Made by a program: the position numbers and the translations under genes
In this document: positions 1 through 6,152 of the stretch, piece by piece
Layout of the letters: every line of letters begins with the position of its first letter
How positions within the stretch are numbered: position 1 is the first letter of the stretch
Source of the DNA: an uncultured Eubacteriales bacterium
Lineage (GTDB): Bacteria; Bacillota; Clostridia; Lachnospirales; Lachnospiraceae
Length of the DNA: 6,184 bases
Assembly (NCBI GenBank): GCA_902783795.1
Contig: CACZSO010000021.1
Location: 1 to 6,184, forward strand
Direction of reading: 5' to 3'
Notes under the pieces: generated by a model
What the model saw: only the letters and a program-made list of their open reading frames with translations
The model's database searches: none
What the model was told of the DNA's origin: nothing

Positions 1-1130
1 ACTTCGGCATCACTTCCCTGATCCCGGAAGATAAGACACCCTTGCTGCCCCTGGGCTCTATCGCTTACGGTGTCAGTAATCTGGAACTTACGGCAGCCTA
101 CGCTTCCATCGCCAATAACGGCATCTATACCGAGCCCGTTTTCTGGACCCAGGTCACGGACGCCGACGGCCGTATCATTCTGGAAAACAAGCAGAAAACA
201 AAGACGATCCTTAAGGAATCCACTGCCAAACTTCTGACATCGGCCATGGAATCATCCGTATCGCCGGAGTTTACTCTTTGGCCGGACCAGGGTGTTTCTG
301 CCACATCTACGGACTGCCAGGTGGAAGGCCAGGCAGTAGCCGGTAAGTCCGGAACGACTAATGATGCAAATGACATCTGGTTCGTAGGCTATACACCCTA
401 TTATACCATGGGCCTCTGGTCCGGTTACGATGCAGCGAAATCCTTTGGGGTCAGTCCCGGATATCATAAAAAGATGTGGGCCAATATCATGCAGAGGATC
501 CATCAGGATCTGCCTTCTTCCTCTTTTGATTATTCCGGCCTTGAAAAAGCTGTCATCTGTTCTAAGTCAGGCCTTCTGGCCAGAGAAGGTGTCTGCGGCA
601 GCACCGGTGATCCTTCCTGCCACATTTATGAAGAGTATTTTGCCCCGGGAACAGCTCCGCTGGAATATTGTGACTGTCATGCCAGCTACCGGCTCTGTAC
701 CATTTCCGGACGCCTGGCCGGGGAATACTGTCCTGAAGACATGTGCGTCTATCACAGCTTCATCCAGATAAGACCGGAAGATAATGACGGCATCGAGACC
801 CTGGACACCTGGTACACCCTGCCTCCTTCCTATACAGAAGTCTGCGGCATCCATATGCAGGCTGAACCTGAGACCTCTTCAGAGGAAGAAGACACCAGCT
901 CAGGATCAGATACAGAGGATACCGGAACTGATGATGAGACAGATCCGGAAAATGATACAGGTCCTGATGAAAATGATACAGAAAATGATACCGGACCAGA
1001 AGAGGATAATCCGGCCCCGGAAGATATGGAATCCTCTGACGGAGAGGACACACCGCCGGAAGAAAACGGCGGTAATGCTGAAGAACCTCCCCCGGATATC
1101 CATGAATCCGATGAAGAAGACCCGGCCTGA
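1..1130 (+). CDS. Class A penicillin-binding protein (PBP1A-like), 3' part only
   Basis: This is the C-terminal 375 residues of a bifunctional peptidoglycan glycosyltransferase/transpeptidase. The gene enters from the left edge with its first whole codon at position 3. The reading opens with FGITSLIPED and LGSIAYGVSNLELTAAYASIANNG, typical of the stretch between the SxN and KTG motifs of class A PBPs. The third active-site motif is AGKSGTTND, with Lys at 345-347, followed by DIWFVGYTPYYTMGLWSGYD. The motif reads KSG rather than the commoner KTG. The glycosyltransferase domain, SxxK and SxN lie outside the window. After the transpeptidase fold comes a region with nine cysteines (558-845), then an 89-residue Asp/Glu-rich tail (861-1127) without Lys or Arg. 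Class A PBPs have one N-terminal membrane anchor, so all of this should lie outside the membrane. The gene converges on the AEC transporter gene and ends in the loop of a terminator hairpin. Family assignment is secure; the exact PBP name is not. Confidence 0.93.
   Translation, partial: FGITSLIPEDKTPLLPLGSIAYGVSNLELTAAYASIANNGIYTEPVFWTQVTDADGRIILENKQKTKTILKESTAKLLTSAMESSVSPEFTLWPDQGVSATSTDCQVEGQAVAGKSGTTNDANDIWFVGYTPYYTMGLWSGYDAAKSFGVSPGYHKKMWANIMQRIHQDLPSSSFDYSGLEKAVICSKSGLLAREGVCGSTGDPSCHIYEEYFAPGTAPLEYCDCHASYRLCTISGRLAGEYCPEDMCVYHSFIQIRPEDNDGIETLDTWYTLPPSYTEVCGIHMQAEPETSSEEEDTSSGSDTEDTGTDDETDPENDTGPDENDTENDTGPEEDNPAPEDMESSDGEDTPPEENGGNAEEPPPDIHESDEEDPA
861..1127 (+). other. Acidic low-complexity C-terminal tail of the PBP, with ENDT repeats
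   Basis: These 89 codons contain about 39 Asp/Glu, many Thr, Ser, Pro and Gly, no Lys or Arg and no Cys. An internal repeat lies at 948-998, where the tetrapeptide ENDT occurs three times, two of them extended to ENDTGP. The segment should be disordered and strongly negative. By the usual topology of class A PBPs it lies in the cell-wall space. Variable low-complexity tails are common in Gram-positive class A PBPs; a specific role for this one cannot be read from the sequence. Confidence 0.8.
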
Positions 1131-1156
1131 CGGCCGGGTCTTCTTCATGTTTATTT
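1111..1156. terminator. Hairpin terminator shared by convergent genes; PBP stop codon in its loop
   Basis: A perfect 17-bp stem (1111-1127 pairs with 1132-1148) encloses the four-base loop TGAC (1128-1131). The stem core is GACCCGGCC, flanked by GAAGAA/TTCTTC. On the plus strand it is followed by TTCTTCATGTTTATTT, a T-rich release tract for the PBP transcript. On the minus strand the hairpin begins 29 bases past the AEC stop and the GC core is followed by TTCTTCATCGG, a weaker tract, so bidirectional use is plausible but less certain. The left arm encodes the last residues of the PBP and the TGA stop forms three of the four loop bases. Confidence 0.85.
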
Positions 1157-1177
1157 ACCGGAATGTAACTGTGTCTC

Positions 1178-2092
1178 CTACATCCATAATACGTTCGCCA
1201 GTAATATGATGAGCGGCATGGTTATGACACAAAGGATCGTAGACTGGGATACATACTTGGTAGCGCTTACATAATCCTTGCCAAACAGCTGTCCGAAAAT
1301 AGGCGCGTTAGAACCTACCGGTGTCGACACCGTGATCAGGACAGCCAGACGGATGGTGTTCAGGCTTTTCGGCAAAACGGAAAAAAGTGCCAGAGTGATG
1401 AGCGGCGCTATCACCAGCCGCACAAGGCTGACCTTGTAGCACTCGATATCTGTAAAGAATTCACGAAAATTAGTCTGAGCCAGGTAAGCACCCAGGATCA
1501 CCATGGCCAGCGGCGCATTCAAAGCCGCCATATCATTGATGGCTCCGGAAACCAGGGCCGGGAGTTCAAAGGGAATGAAATAGATCACCAGCCCCAGGAC
1601 CAGGCCTATCAAAGACGGGTTCGTCAGGATCTTTTTAACCGAGATCGTGGATTTATCCTTGGTAATGACATAAACACCATGAGTCCACTGGAGGAAGCCG
1701 ATGAGGAACACCAGGGCTACCACATAGACCACAGCCCCTTCTCCCAGCACATAGGAAACCAGGGGAAGCCCCAGGAAGCCGGAATTAAAGAAAGCCGCAC
1801 AGAAATGTTCCATGGGTTTTTTCCGGAAAAAGTTCCGGCCGATGAACACGGAAAGTGTCATGGCAAACAGACCGGCAGCGAATGAGATCAGCATGTTCAC
1901 GGTCATCTCATGAGAAGGCGGGATATTGAAGGATTTAATGATGACGGCCGGTACAACGATATACAAAAGCAAATTGCCGAGCCCCTTTGTTCCTTCATCT
2001 GTAACCAGTTTTTTTCTGTACAGGAAAAAACCCACCATCATAAAAGCGAACATGACGATGATGCGTTTTAACAGTACTAATGCCATATCCAT
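1178..2092 (-). CDS. AEC (auxin efflux carrier) family transporter
   Basis: This encodes a 304-residue inner-membrane protein, a normal length for bacterial AEC permeases, with about ten hydrophobic segments (roughly residues 6-25, 38-55, 64-85, 97-115, 119-142, 158-175, 187-205, 219-240, 246-272 and 280-303). Family marks are FNSGFLGLP (102-110), NPSLIG (158-163), and a C-terminal half with STPVGSNAPIFGQLFG and a TMP-containing last helix, arranged as two five-helix halves. AEC members export or exchange small organic anions such as malate; the substrate here cannot be told. The ATG at 2092 is preceded by GAAGGGAG (2099-2106) with six bases of spacing. The gene starts 17 bases after the hemW stop, so it is probably co-transcribed with lepA-hemW and ends at the 1111-1148 hairpin. 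Family confidence is high, substrate unknown. Confidence 0.9.
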   Translation of the reverse strand: MDMALVLLKRIIVMFAFMMVGFFLYRKKLVTDEGTKGLGNLLLYIVVPAVIIKSFNIPPSHEMTVNMLISFAAGLFAMTLSVFIGRNFFRKKPMEHFCAAFFNSGFLGLPLVSYVLGEGAVVYVVALVFLIGFLQWTHGVYVITKDKSTISVKKILTNPSLIGLVLGLVIYFIPFELPALVSGAINDMAALNAPLAMVILGAYLAQTNFREFFTDIECYKVSLVRLVIAPLITLALFSVLPKSLNTIRLAVLITVSTPVGSNAPIFGQLFGKDYVSATKYVSQSTILCVITMPLIILLANVLWM

Positions 2093-2098
2093 AAATGA

Positions 2099-2106
2099 CT
2101 CCCTTC
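2099..2106 (-). promoter_or_regulatory. Ribosome binding site of the AEC transporter gene
   Basis: On the minus strand GAAGGGAG lies six bases before the ATG at 2092. It occupies most of the 17-base gap after the hemW stop (TAA at 2112-2110). This fixes the start at the first Met of MDMAL and shows the gene has its own initiation signal rather than relying on coupling to hemW. Confidence 0.75.
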
Positions 2107-2109
2107 TCT

Positions 2110-3237
2110 TTACAGGAATTCTTCAAACAGCAGATTACAGACATCCTGGCCATAATCTGTAAGGAAGACCCTGTCTCCTTCTTGTTTTACTACACCGTAA
2201 GTTTCATAACGGTCCAGTATATGGCCGTACTCATCTTTCATCTCCCGGCCGAACATTTCTTTGAACTTAGTTCCTGTGACCCCCTCATTCATCCTGAGTC
2301 CCAGGATCATATATTCTGCCATAAGGCCGCTAAGGGAAAGTTCCTCTTTTTCTTCCGGCGGCAGTTTTCGCCAGTCCATACTTTCTGCATGCTTGACCCG
2401 TTCAGCCTTTGTTTTTTCAGGATCTGTATAATAAAAGGAGGCGGCGGCTGCCCCGAACCCTATATATTCTTCCTGGGTCCAGTAGCCGATGTTATGCCGG
2501 CATTCAGCCCCGGGTCTGGCATAATTAGATATTTCATACTGCCGGTACCCATAGGCTTTCATGAGGGCCCGGGTCATCTCTACCTGCTCCCGGTCCTCTT
2601 CTTCAGACGGAAGTGTTTCTTTCAGGCTTCCTTCCGGCCCGTACAACGCATAAAAAGGAGTGTTTTCGGCAATGATCAGGCTATAGACAGATAAATGCTC
2701 AGGTCCCAGCTTAAGGACTCTTTTCATGCTTTTTTCGAAGCTCTTCGCATCCTGTCCCGGGATCCCAGAGATCAGATCCACATTGATATTCGTAAAGCCT
2801 GCCTCCCGCGCCAGCCGGAAGCTTTCTTCAAATGCGGCAAAATCATGGATCCTGCCCAGCTTTTTAAGGACCTTGTCATCTGCAGACTGAAGCCCCAGGG
2901 ACAGCCGGCTGATGCCTGCTTCCTGATACAGCTTAAGTTTCTTTTTTGTCAATGTCCCGGGATTAGCTTCCAGCGTGATCTCTGCCGCCGGATCGACCCG
3001 GTACTTTTCTTTCAGCAGGTCCAGGATCTCTATGATCCTTTCTTCCGGCACACAGGAAGGTGTCCCGCCGCCGAAAAAAACGGAACTTACATAGGAACCG
3101 GTCCGTCCATCCTCCCTGATCTCCTCTTCAAGATCACGAAAATACCGGTCTTTGACAGACTCATCGGATGTCCTTGAGAAGAAATCACAGTACAGGCATT
3201 TCTGTACGCAGAACGGAATATGTACGTAGATCTCCAT
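2110..3237 (-). CDS. hemW: Radical SAM heme chaperone HemW
   Basis: This 375-residue protein is full length for HemW. The radical SAM cluster motif is near the N-terminus, PFCVQKCLYCDFFS, with Cys10, Cys14 and Cys17 to bind the 4Fe-4S cluster and Phe19 where true coproporphyrinogen dehydrogenases (HemN) carry a fourth Cys. Further marks are FFGGGTPS (54-61), the SAM-binding GGG motif; ISRLSLGLQS (109-118); DLISGIPGQ (154-162); and HNIGYW (248-253), the HNxxYW signature of the HemW/RSAD1 branch. HemW proteins bind heme and deliver it to membrane enzymes; older annotations as an oxygen-independent coproporphyrinogen oxidase are usually wrong for this branch. The ATG overlaps the lepA stop by one base (TGATG) and lacks a good Shine-Dalgarno, which points to translational coupling to lepA. 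Confidence 0.95.
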   Translation of the reverse strand: MEIYVHIPFCVQKCLYCDFFSRTSDESVKDRYFRDLEEEIREDGRTGSYVSSVFFGGGTPSCVPEERIIEILDLLKEKYRVDPAAEITLEANPGTLTKKKLKLYQEAGISRLSLGLQSADDKVLKKLGRIHDFAAFEESFRLAREAGFTNINVDLISGIPGQDAKSFEKSMKRVLKLGPEHLSVYSLIIAENTPFYALYGPEGSLKETLPSEEEDREQVEMTRALMKAYGYRQYEISNYARPGAECRHNIGYWTQEEYIGFGAAAASFYYTDPEKTKAERVKHAESMDWRKLPPEEKEELSLSGLMAEYMILGLRMNEGVTGTKFKEMFGREMKDEYGHILDRYETYGVVKQEGDRVFLTDYGQDVCNLLFEEFL

Positions 3238-5051
3238 CAGTTATCATCCAGTTTCAAAACAGACATGAAAGCACTCTGGGGGATCTCCACATTTCCGAAG
3301 GTCCTCATCCGCTTCTTGCCTTCTTCCTGTTTCTCTAAAAGCTTCTTCTTCCGCGTGATATCGCCGCCGTAGCATTTTGCCAGCACATCTTTACGCACTG
3401 CCTTCACGGTCTCTCTTGCAATGATCTTAGAACCGATGGCCGCCTGGATAGGGATCTCAAACAGATGCCTGGGGATCTCTTCTTTCAGTTTTTCACACAT
3501 GCGGCGGCCCCGCTCATAGGCAGATCCCGCATATACGATAAAGGAAAGCGCATCGATCTCTTCATGGTTCACCAGGATGTCCAGTTTTACCAGTTCCGAG
3601 CGCACATATTCCTTCAGTTCATAATCGAAAGAAGCATAACCGCGGGAACGGGATTTCAGCGCATCATAAAAGTCATAAATGATCTCATTCAGCGGCAGGT
3701 CATATTTCAGTACTGCCCGTTTTGTCTCGATATATTCGATGGATTTATAGATGCCTCTTCTTTCATTGCAGAGTTCCATGATAGACCCGATATACTCCGA
3801 TGTCACGATGATCTCTGCCGCCACGAAGGGCTCTTCCATATAATCGATCTCTGCAGCCGGAGGCATATTCGTCGGGTTCGTGAGATCGATCTCCGTGCCG
3901 TCTGTCTTATGGATCTTATAGACCACAGAAGGTGCCGTCGTCACCAGGTCCAGGTTATATTCTCTTTCCAGCCGCTCTTCGATGATCTCCAGATGGAGAA
4001 GTCCCAAAAAGCCGCAGCGGAAGCCAAAACCCAGGGCCACCGAGGTCTCCGGCTCGAAGAACAGGGAAGCATCATTCAGTTTCAGTTTTTCAAGGGCATC
4101 CCGCAAGTCCTGATAATGGGCGCCGTCTGCCGGGTACATGCCGCAGTAGACCATGGGCTGCACCCGCTTATACCCGGGAAGAGGTTCTTTAGCCGGCCGT
4201 TTCGCTAATGTCACGGTATCGCCCACACGGGTATCCTGTACGTTTTTAATGGAGGCTGTGATATAGCCCACCATGCCTGCGGAAAGGCCTTCCTGATAAG
4301 GGATGAACTGCCCCGCACCAAACACACCGGTCTCTACCACATCGGCTTCCGCCCCTGTGGCCATCATACGGATGCGGTCTCCCGGCTTCACAGTCCCTTC
4401 CTTGATCCGTACAAAGACGATGACCCCTTTGTAGGAATCATACAGAGAGTCAAAGATCAAGGCCTGCAGCGGGGCTTCACTGTCCCCTACAGGTGCCGGG
4501 ATATTCTGTACGATGGCTTCCAGCACATCCTCCACATTTTCGCCGGTCTTAGCCGAAATGCGCGGAGCGTCCATGGCTTCGATGCCAATGACATCTTCTA
4601 TCTCTTTAGCGCAGCCCTCCGGATCCGCTGAGGGCAGGTCGATCTTATTGATGACCGGGAAGACCTCCAGGTCATGATCCAGGGCCAGGTATACATTCGC
4701 CAATGTCTGGGCTTCGATGCCCTGGGCTGCGTCTACCACTAAAATGGCGCCGTCACAAGCGGCCAGGGAACGGGAAACTTCATAGTTAAAGTCCACATGC
4801 CCCGGCGTGTCGATCAGGTTAAAAATATACTCATTTCCGTCTTTGGCCCTGTAGATGGTCCGGACTGCCTGCGCTTTGATGGTGATGCCGCGCTCACGCT
4901 CCAGATCCATATTATCCAGGACCTGGCTCTGCATCTCTCTGGCGGTCAGAAGTCCCGTCTTTTCTATGATCCGGTCTGCCAAGGTAGACTTCCCGTGATC
5001 GATATGGGCTATAATGCAAAAATTGCGGATTTTACTGAGATCAGCTGCCAT
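3237..5051 (-). CDS. lepA: Elongation factor 4 (LepA), ribosome back-translocating GTPase
   Basis: This 604-residue translational GTPase matches the usual ~600-residue length of LepA/EF4. The G domain has AHIDHGKS (15-22, P-loop), the RGITI switch region (54-58), DTPGH (81-85) and NKID (135-138). It is followed by EF-G-like beta-barrel and alpha/beta domains, including the stretch FGFRCGFLGLLHLEI, and the LepA-specific C-terminal domain with PIQAAIGSKIIARE, RKDVLAKCYGGDITRKKKLLEKQ and GNVEIPQSAF. These last blocks separate it from EF-G, BipA and TetM. EF4 acts on ribosomes, with proposed roles in back-translocation, initiation or 30S assembly. The start MAADLSKIRNFCIIAHIDHGKS agrees with family N-termini. 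A purine-rich SD (5065-5071) sits 13 bases upstream, longer than usual. It is the first gene of the probable lepA-hemW-AEC operon. Confidence 0.98.
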   Translation of the reverse strand: MAADLSKIRNFCIIAHIDHGKSTLADRIIEKTGLLTAREMQSQVLDNMDLERERGITIKAQAVRTIYRAKDGNEYIFNLIDTPGHVDFNYEVSRSLAACDGAILVVDAAQGIEAQTLANVYLALDHDLEVFPVINKIDLPSADPEGCAKEIEDVIGIEAMDAPRISAKTGENVEDVLEAIVQNIPAPVGDSEAPLQALIFDSLYDSYKGVIVFVRIKEGTVKPGDRIRMMATGAEADVVETGVFGAGQFIPYQEGLSAGMVGYITASIKNVQDTRVGDTVTLAKRPAKEPLPGYKRVQPMVYCGMYPADGAHYQDLRDALEKLKLNDASLFFEPETSVALGFGFRCGFLGLLHLEIIEERLEREYNLDLVTTAPSVVYKIHKTDGTEIDLTNPTNMPPAAEIDYMEEPFVAAEIIVTSEYIGSIMELCNERRGIYKSIEYIETKRAVLKYDLPLNEIIYDFYDALKSRSRGYASFDYELKEYVRSELVKLDILVNHEEIDALSFIVYAGSAYERGRRMCEKLKEEIPRHLFEIPIQAAIGSKIIARETVKAVRKDVLAKCYGGDITRKKKLLEKQEEGKKRMRTFGNVEIPQSAFMSVLKLDDN

Positions 5052-5064
5052 AATAAATAAAAAT

Positions 5065-5071
5065 CCTTCCT
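5065..5071 (-). promoter_or_regulatory. Ribosome binding site of lepA, with long spacing
   Basis: AGGAAGG on the minus strand ends 13 bases before the lepA ATG, separated by the AT-only stretch ATTTTTATTTATT. No better SD is nearer and no in-frame alternative start lies in between, so this is the probable site despite spacing above the usual 5-9 bases. Reduced initiation efficiency is possible. Confidence 0.55.
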
Positions 5072-5085
5072 GAAAAACCGTAAAA

Positions 5086-5114
5086 AGAATATCATGAAAT
5101 CAAAGAAAAAACAA
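5086..5114 (-). promoter_or_regulatory. Candidate sigma-A promoter for the lepA-hemW-AEC operon
   Basis: On the minus strand, TTGTTT (5114-5109) and TATTCT (5091-5086) are 17 bases apart. A TG at 5094-5093 makes an extended -10 element (TGnTATTCT). The region is A/T rich and lies between the repeat element and the lepA SD. It would give a transcript start near 5079 and a leader of about 28 bases. The match to consensus is only partial, so this is a prediction from position and pattern. Confidence 0.45.
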
Positions 5115-5128
5115 GAGTTTATATGACA

Positions 5129-5264
5129 GACACCTCATCCGCCCCTTCGGGGCACCTTCCCCTCAAGGGGAAGGCAGAGACACGGCTTCCCCTTGAAAGA
5201 AAAGCAGAGACACGGCTTCCCCTTGAGGGGAAGCTGTCAGCCGCAGGCTGACTGATGAGGTGTC
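5129..5264. repeat. MITE-like interspersed repeat with 11-bp terminal inverted repeats and stacked hairpins
   Basis: This 136-bp element is bounded by perfect inverted repeats, GACACCTCATC (5129-5139) and GATGAGGTGTC (5254-5264). Inside, in order: a GCCCC-TTC-GGGGC hairpin (5141-5153), a CCTTCCCCT/AGGGGAAGG palindrome (5155-5174), a decayed copy centred near 5194, a perfect GCTTCCCCT/AGGGGAAGC palindrome (5215-5234) and a GTCAGCC-GCA-GGCTGAC hairpin (5236-5252). From memory, elements with ends CCTCATC and blocks CTTCCCCTCAAGGGGAAG and CAGCCGCAGGCTG are dispersed in gut Clostridia; this was not searched. It carries no transposase gene and no obvious target-site duplication. A 63-residue open frame across it on the minus strand is a by-product of the repeats. 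It sits between the dehydrogenase terminator and the lepA promoter. Confidence 0.8.
5157..5234. repeat. 30-bp tandem units inside the MITE-like element
   Basis: Three units begin at 5157, 5187 and 5217, the third cut short at about 5234. Each carries the TTCCCCT palindrome centre; the first two continue into GCAGAGACACGGC. A 23-base identical match joins 5174-5196 and 5204-5226. The palindromes in units 1 and 3 are intact. In unit 2 the right arm has A where unit 1 has G at offset positions 5197, 5198, 5200 and 5203, so it no longer pairs. Confidence 0.85.
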
Positions 5265-5267
5265 CCG

Positions 5268-5303
5268 AAAAACAGACGGCAGCTTTTTTAAGCTGCCGTC
5301 TGT
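5268..5303 (-). terminator. Rho-independent terminator of the dehydrogenase gene
   Basis: On the minus strand a perfect 14-bp stem (5290-5303 pairing with 5272-5285) with loop AAAA is followed by a run of T ending at 5268. The stem sequence is ACAGACGGCAGCTT/AAGCTGCCGTCTGT. It starts 34 bases beyond the dehydrogenase stop at 5338, the expected place. It lies three bases from the terminal repeat of the MITE-like element and should isolate the dehydrogenase transcript from lepA. Confidence 0.88.
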
Positions 5304-5337
5304 CTGTCATCTTTTATCATGTCCTTTGTTCTAAGGA

Positions 5338-6138
5338 TCACACCATCTGTGCCTTGAATCCGCCATCTACAATGAGTACATCACCGTTTACATAATCTGC
5401 GGCCCGGCTGCACAGGAAGACCATGGGCCCCATCAGGTCGAAAAGATCTCCCCAGCTCTTGCCATCGCCTGACGGGATGCGGCGGCTTACACGCTCATAC
5501 AGACCGGGATCCGCGGTACGCACGCCGATATTGGCATCTGTCTCAAAGAATCCGGGTGCGATCGCATTGCAGGTGATGCCATACTGCCCCAGTTCGGTCG
5601 CGATGGACCGGGTAAGACCCACGATGCCGTGTTTAGCCACAGTATAGGCTGTAGCGTTCAGATCTGCAGAGAAAGAAAGTGCCGAAGCGATGTTGATGAT
5701 CTTTCCGCCGCCCTGGGCCTTCATGATGGGGGCTACCAGATGAGACAGGTAGTGCACAGCTTCCAGCTGAAGATCAATGACCGCTTTCCAACGCCCATCC
5801 GGGAAATCAATATAAGGCGCAGCAAAATTCATGCCCGCATTATTGATCAGCACATCGATCCTGCCATACATATCCAGGCAGTCCTGGACACAGCGTTTCC
5901 TATATTCTGGATCCGTAAGATCGCCCTGTGAGAAGCCGATCCGCCGTCCTATAGACTCTATTTTTTCTTTTACTTCTGAAACATCATCCGTAAAATGGGG
6001 CACAAAAATATCGGCGCCCATCTTAGCAAGGGCTATCGCATAAGCCAGACCCAGACCCTGGTTAGCGCCTGTGATCATGATCACCTTATCTTTCAGTGAA
6101 AAAATATCCGGAGAGAACTCCATTAAATCCTTACCCAT
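5338..6138 (-). CDS. SDR-family dehydrogenase, KduD / gluconate 5-dehydrogenase-like
   Basis: This is a classical short-chain dehydrogenase/reductase of 266 residues. It has TGANQGLG (23-30, nucleotide-binding glycine motif), NNAG (99-102), and catalytic Ser152, Tyr165 and Lys169 (IIAS-type strand then YTVAK) with the normal 13-residue Ser-Tyr spacing. The C-terminus DLMGPMVFLCSRAADYVNGDVLIVDGGF closely resembles 2-deoxy-D-gluconate 3-dehydrogenase (KduD), as recalled from the E. coli protein. A cytoplasmic NAD(P)-dependent oxidoreductase of sugar acids is therefore likely, but the substrate is inferred. The Asn of the SDR tetrad appears to be Gln124. His48 stands where NAD-preferring SDRs have Asp at the end of the second strand. 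A longer frame opens at 6159, but AAGGAGG lies within it seven bases before the ATG at 6138, so 6138 is the real start. The gene ends in its own terminator. Confidence 0.92.
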   Translation of the reverse strand: MGKDLMEFSPDIFSLKDKVIMITGANQGLGLAYAIALAKMGADIFVPHFTDDVSEVKEKIESIGRRIGFSQGDLTDPEYRKRCVQDCLDMYGRIDVLINNAGMNFAAPYIDFPDGRWKAVIDLQLEAVHYLSHLVAPIMKAQGGGKIINIASALSFSADLNATAYTVAKHGIVGLTRSIATELGQYGITCNAIAPGFFETDANIGVRTADPGLYERVSRRIPSGDGKSWGDLFDLMGPMVFLCSRAADYVNGDVLIVDGGFKAQMV

Positions 6139-6145
6139 TGTTTTT

Positions 6146-6152
6146 CCTCCTT
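6146..6152 (-). promoter_or_regulatory. Strong ribosome binding site deciding the dehydrogenase start
   Basis: A perfect AAGGAGG on the minus strand lies seven bases before the ATG at 6138. It falls inside the alternative N-terminus MYEGGKT that a start at 6159 would give, which rules that start out in favour of MGKDLMEF. Confidence 0.9.

Noticed and set aside
784..1209. 141-residue open frame on the plus strand, rich in Lys, Arg and Met
   Set aside because: It is the shifted-frame reading of the acidic tail repeats of the PBP and runs through the terminator.
2095..2694. 199-residue open frame on the plus strand
   Set aside because: It is antisense to hemW, has no recognisable domain, and hemW is unmistakable on the other strand.
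2110..3237. Annotation as HemN coproporphyrinogen dehydrogenase
   Set aside because: The fourth Cys of CxxxCxxCxC is Phe19 and HNIGYW is present, both diagnostic of HemW.
3465..4208. 247-residue open frame on the plus strand
   Set aside because: It lies wholly antisense to the conserved lepA coding sequence, resembles no family and has no convincing start signal.
5052..5128. Riboswitch or CIRCE operator upstream of lepA
   Set aside because: The leader is short and A/T rich with no conserved aptamer pattern, and no 9-base CIRCE inverted repeat is visible.
5157..5234. Possible CRISPR array
   Set aside because: Units are directly adjacent with no unique spacers, only about 2.5 units exist, and they are bounded by inverted terminal repeats.
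5119..5310. 63-residue open frame on the minus strand with a repeated SRGSRVSAF peptide
   Set aside because: It is the translation of the 30-bp tandem units in the MITE-like element. It spans a terminator and has no supporting features of a gene.
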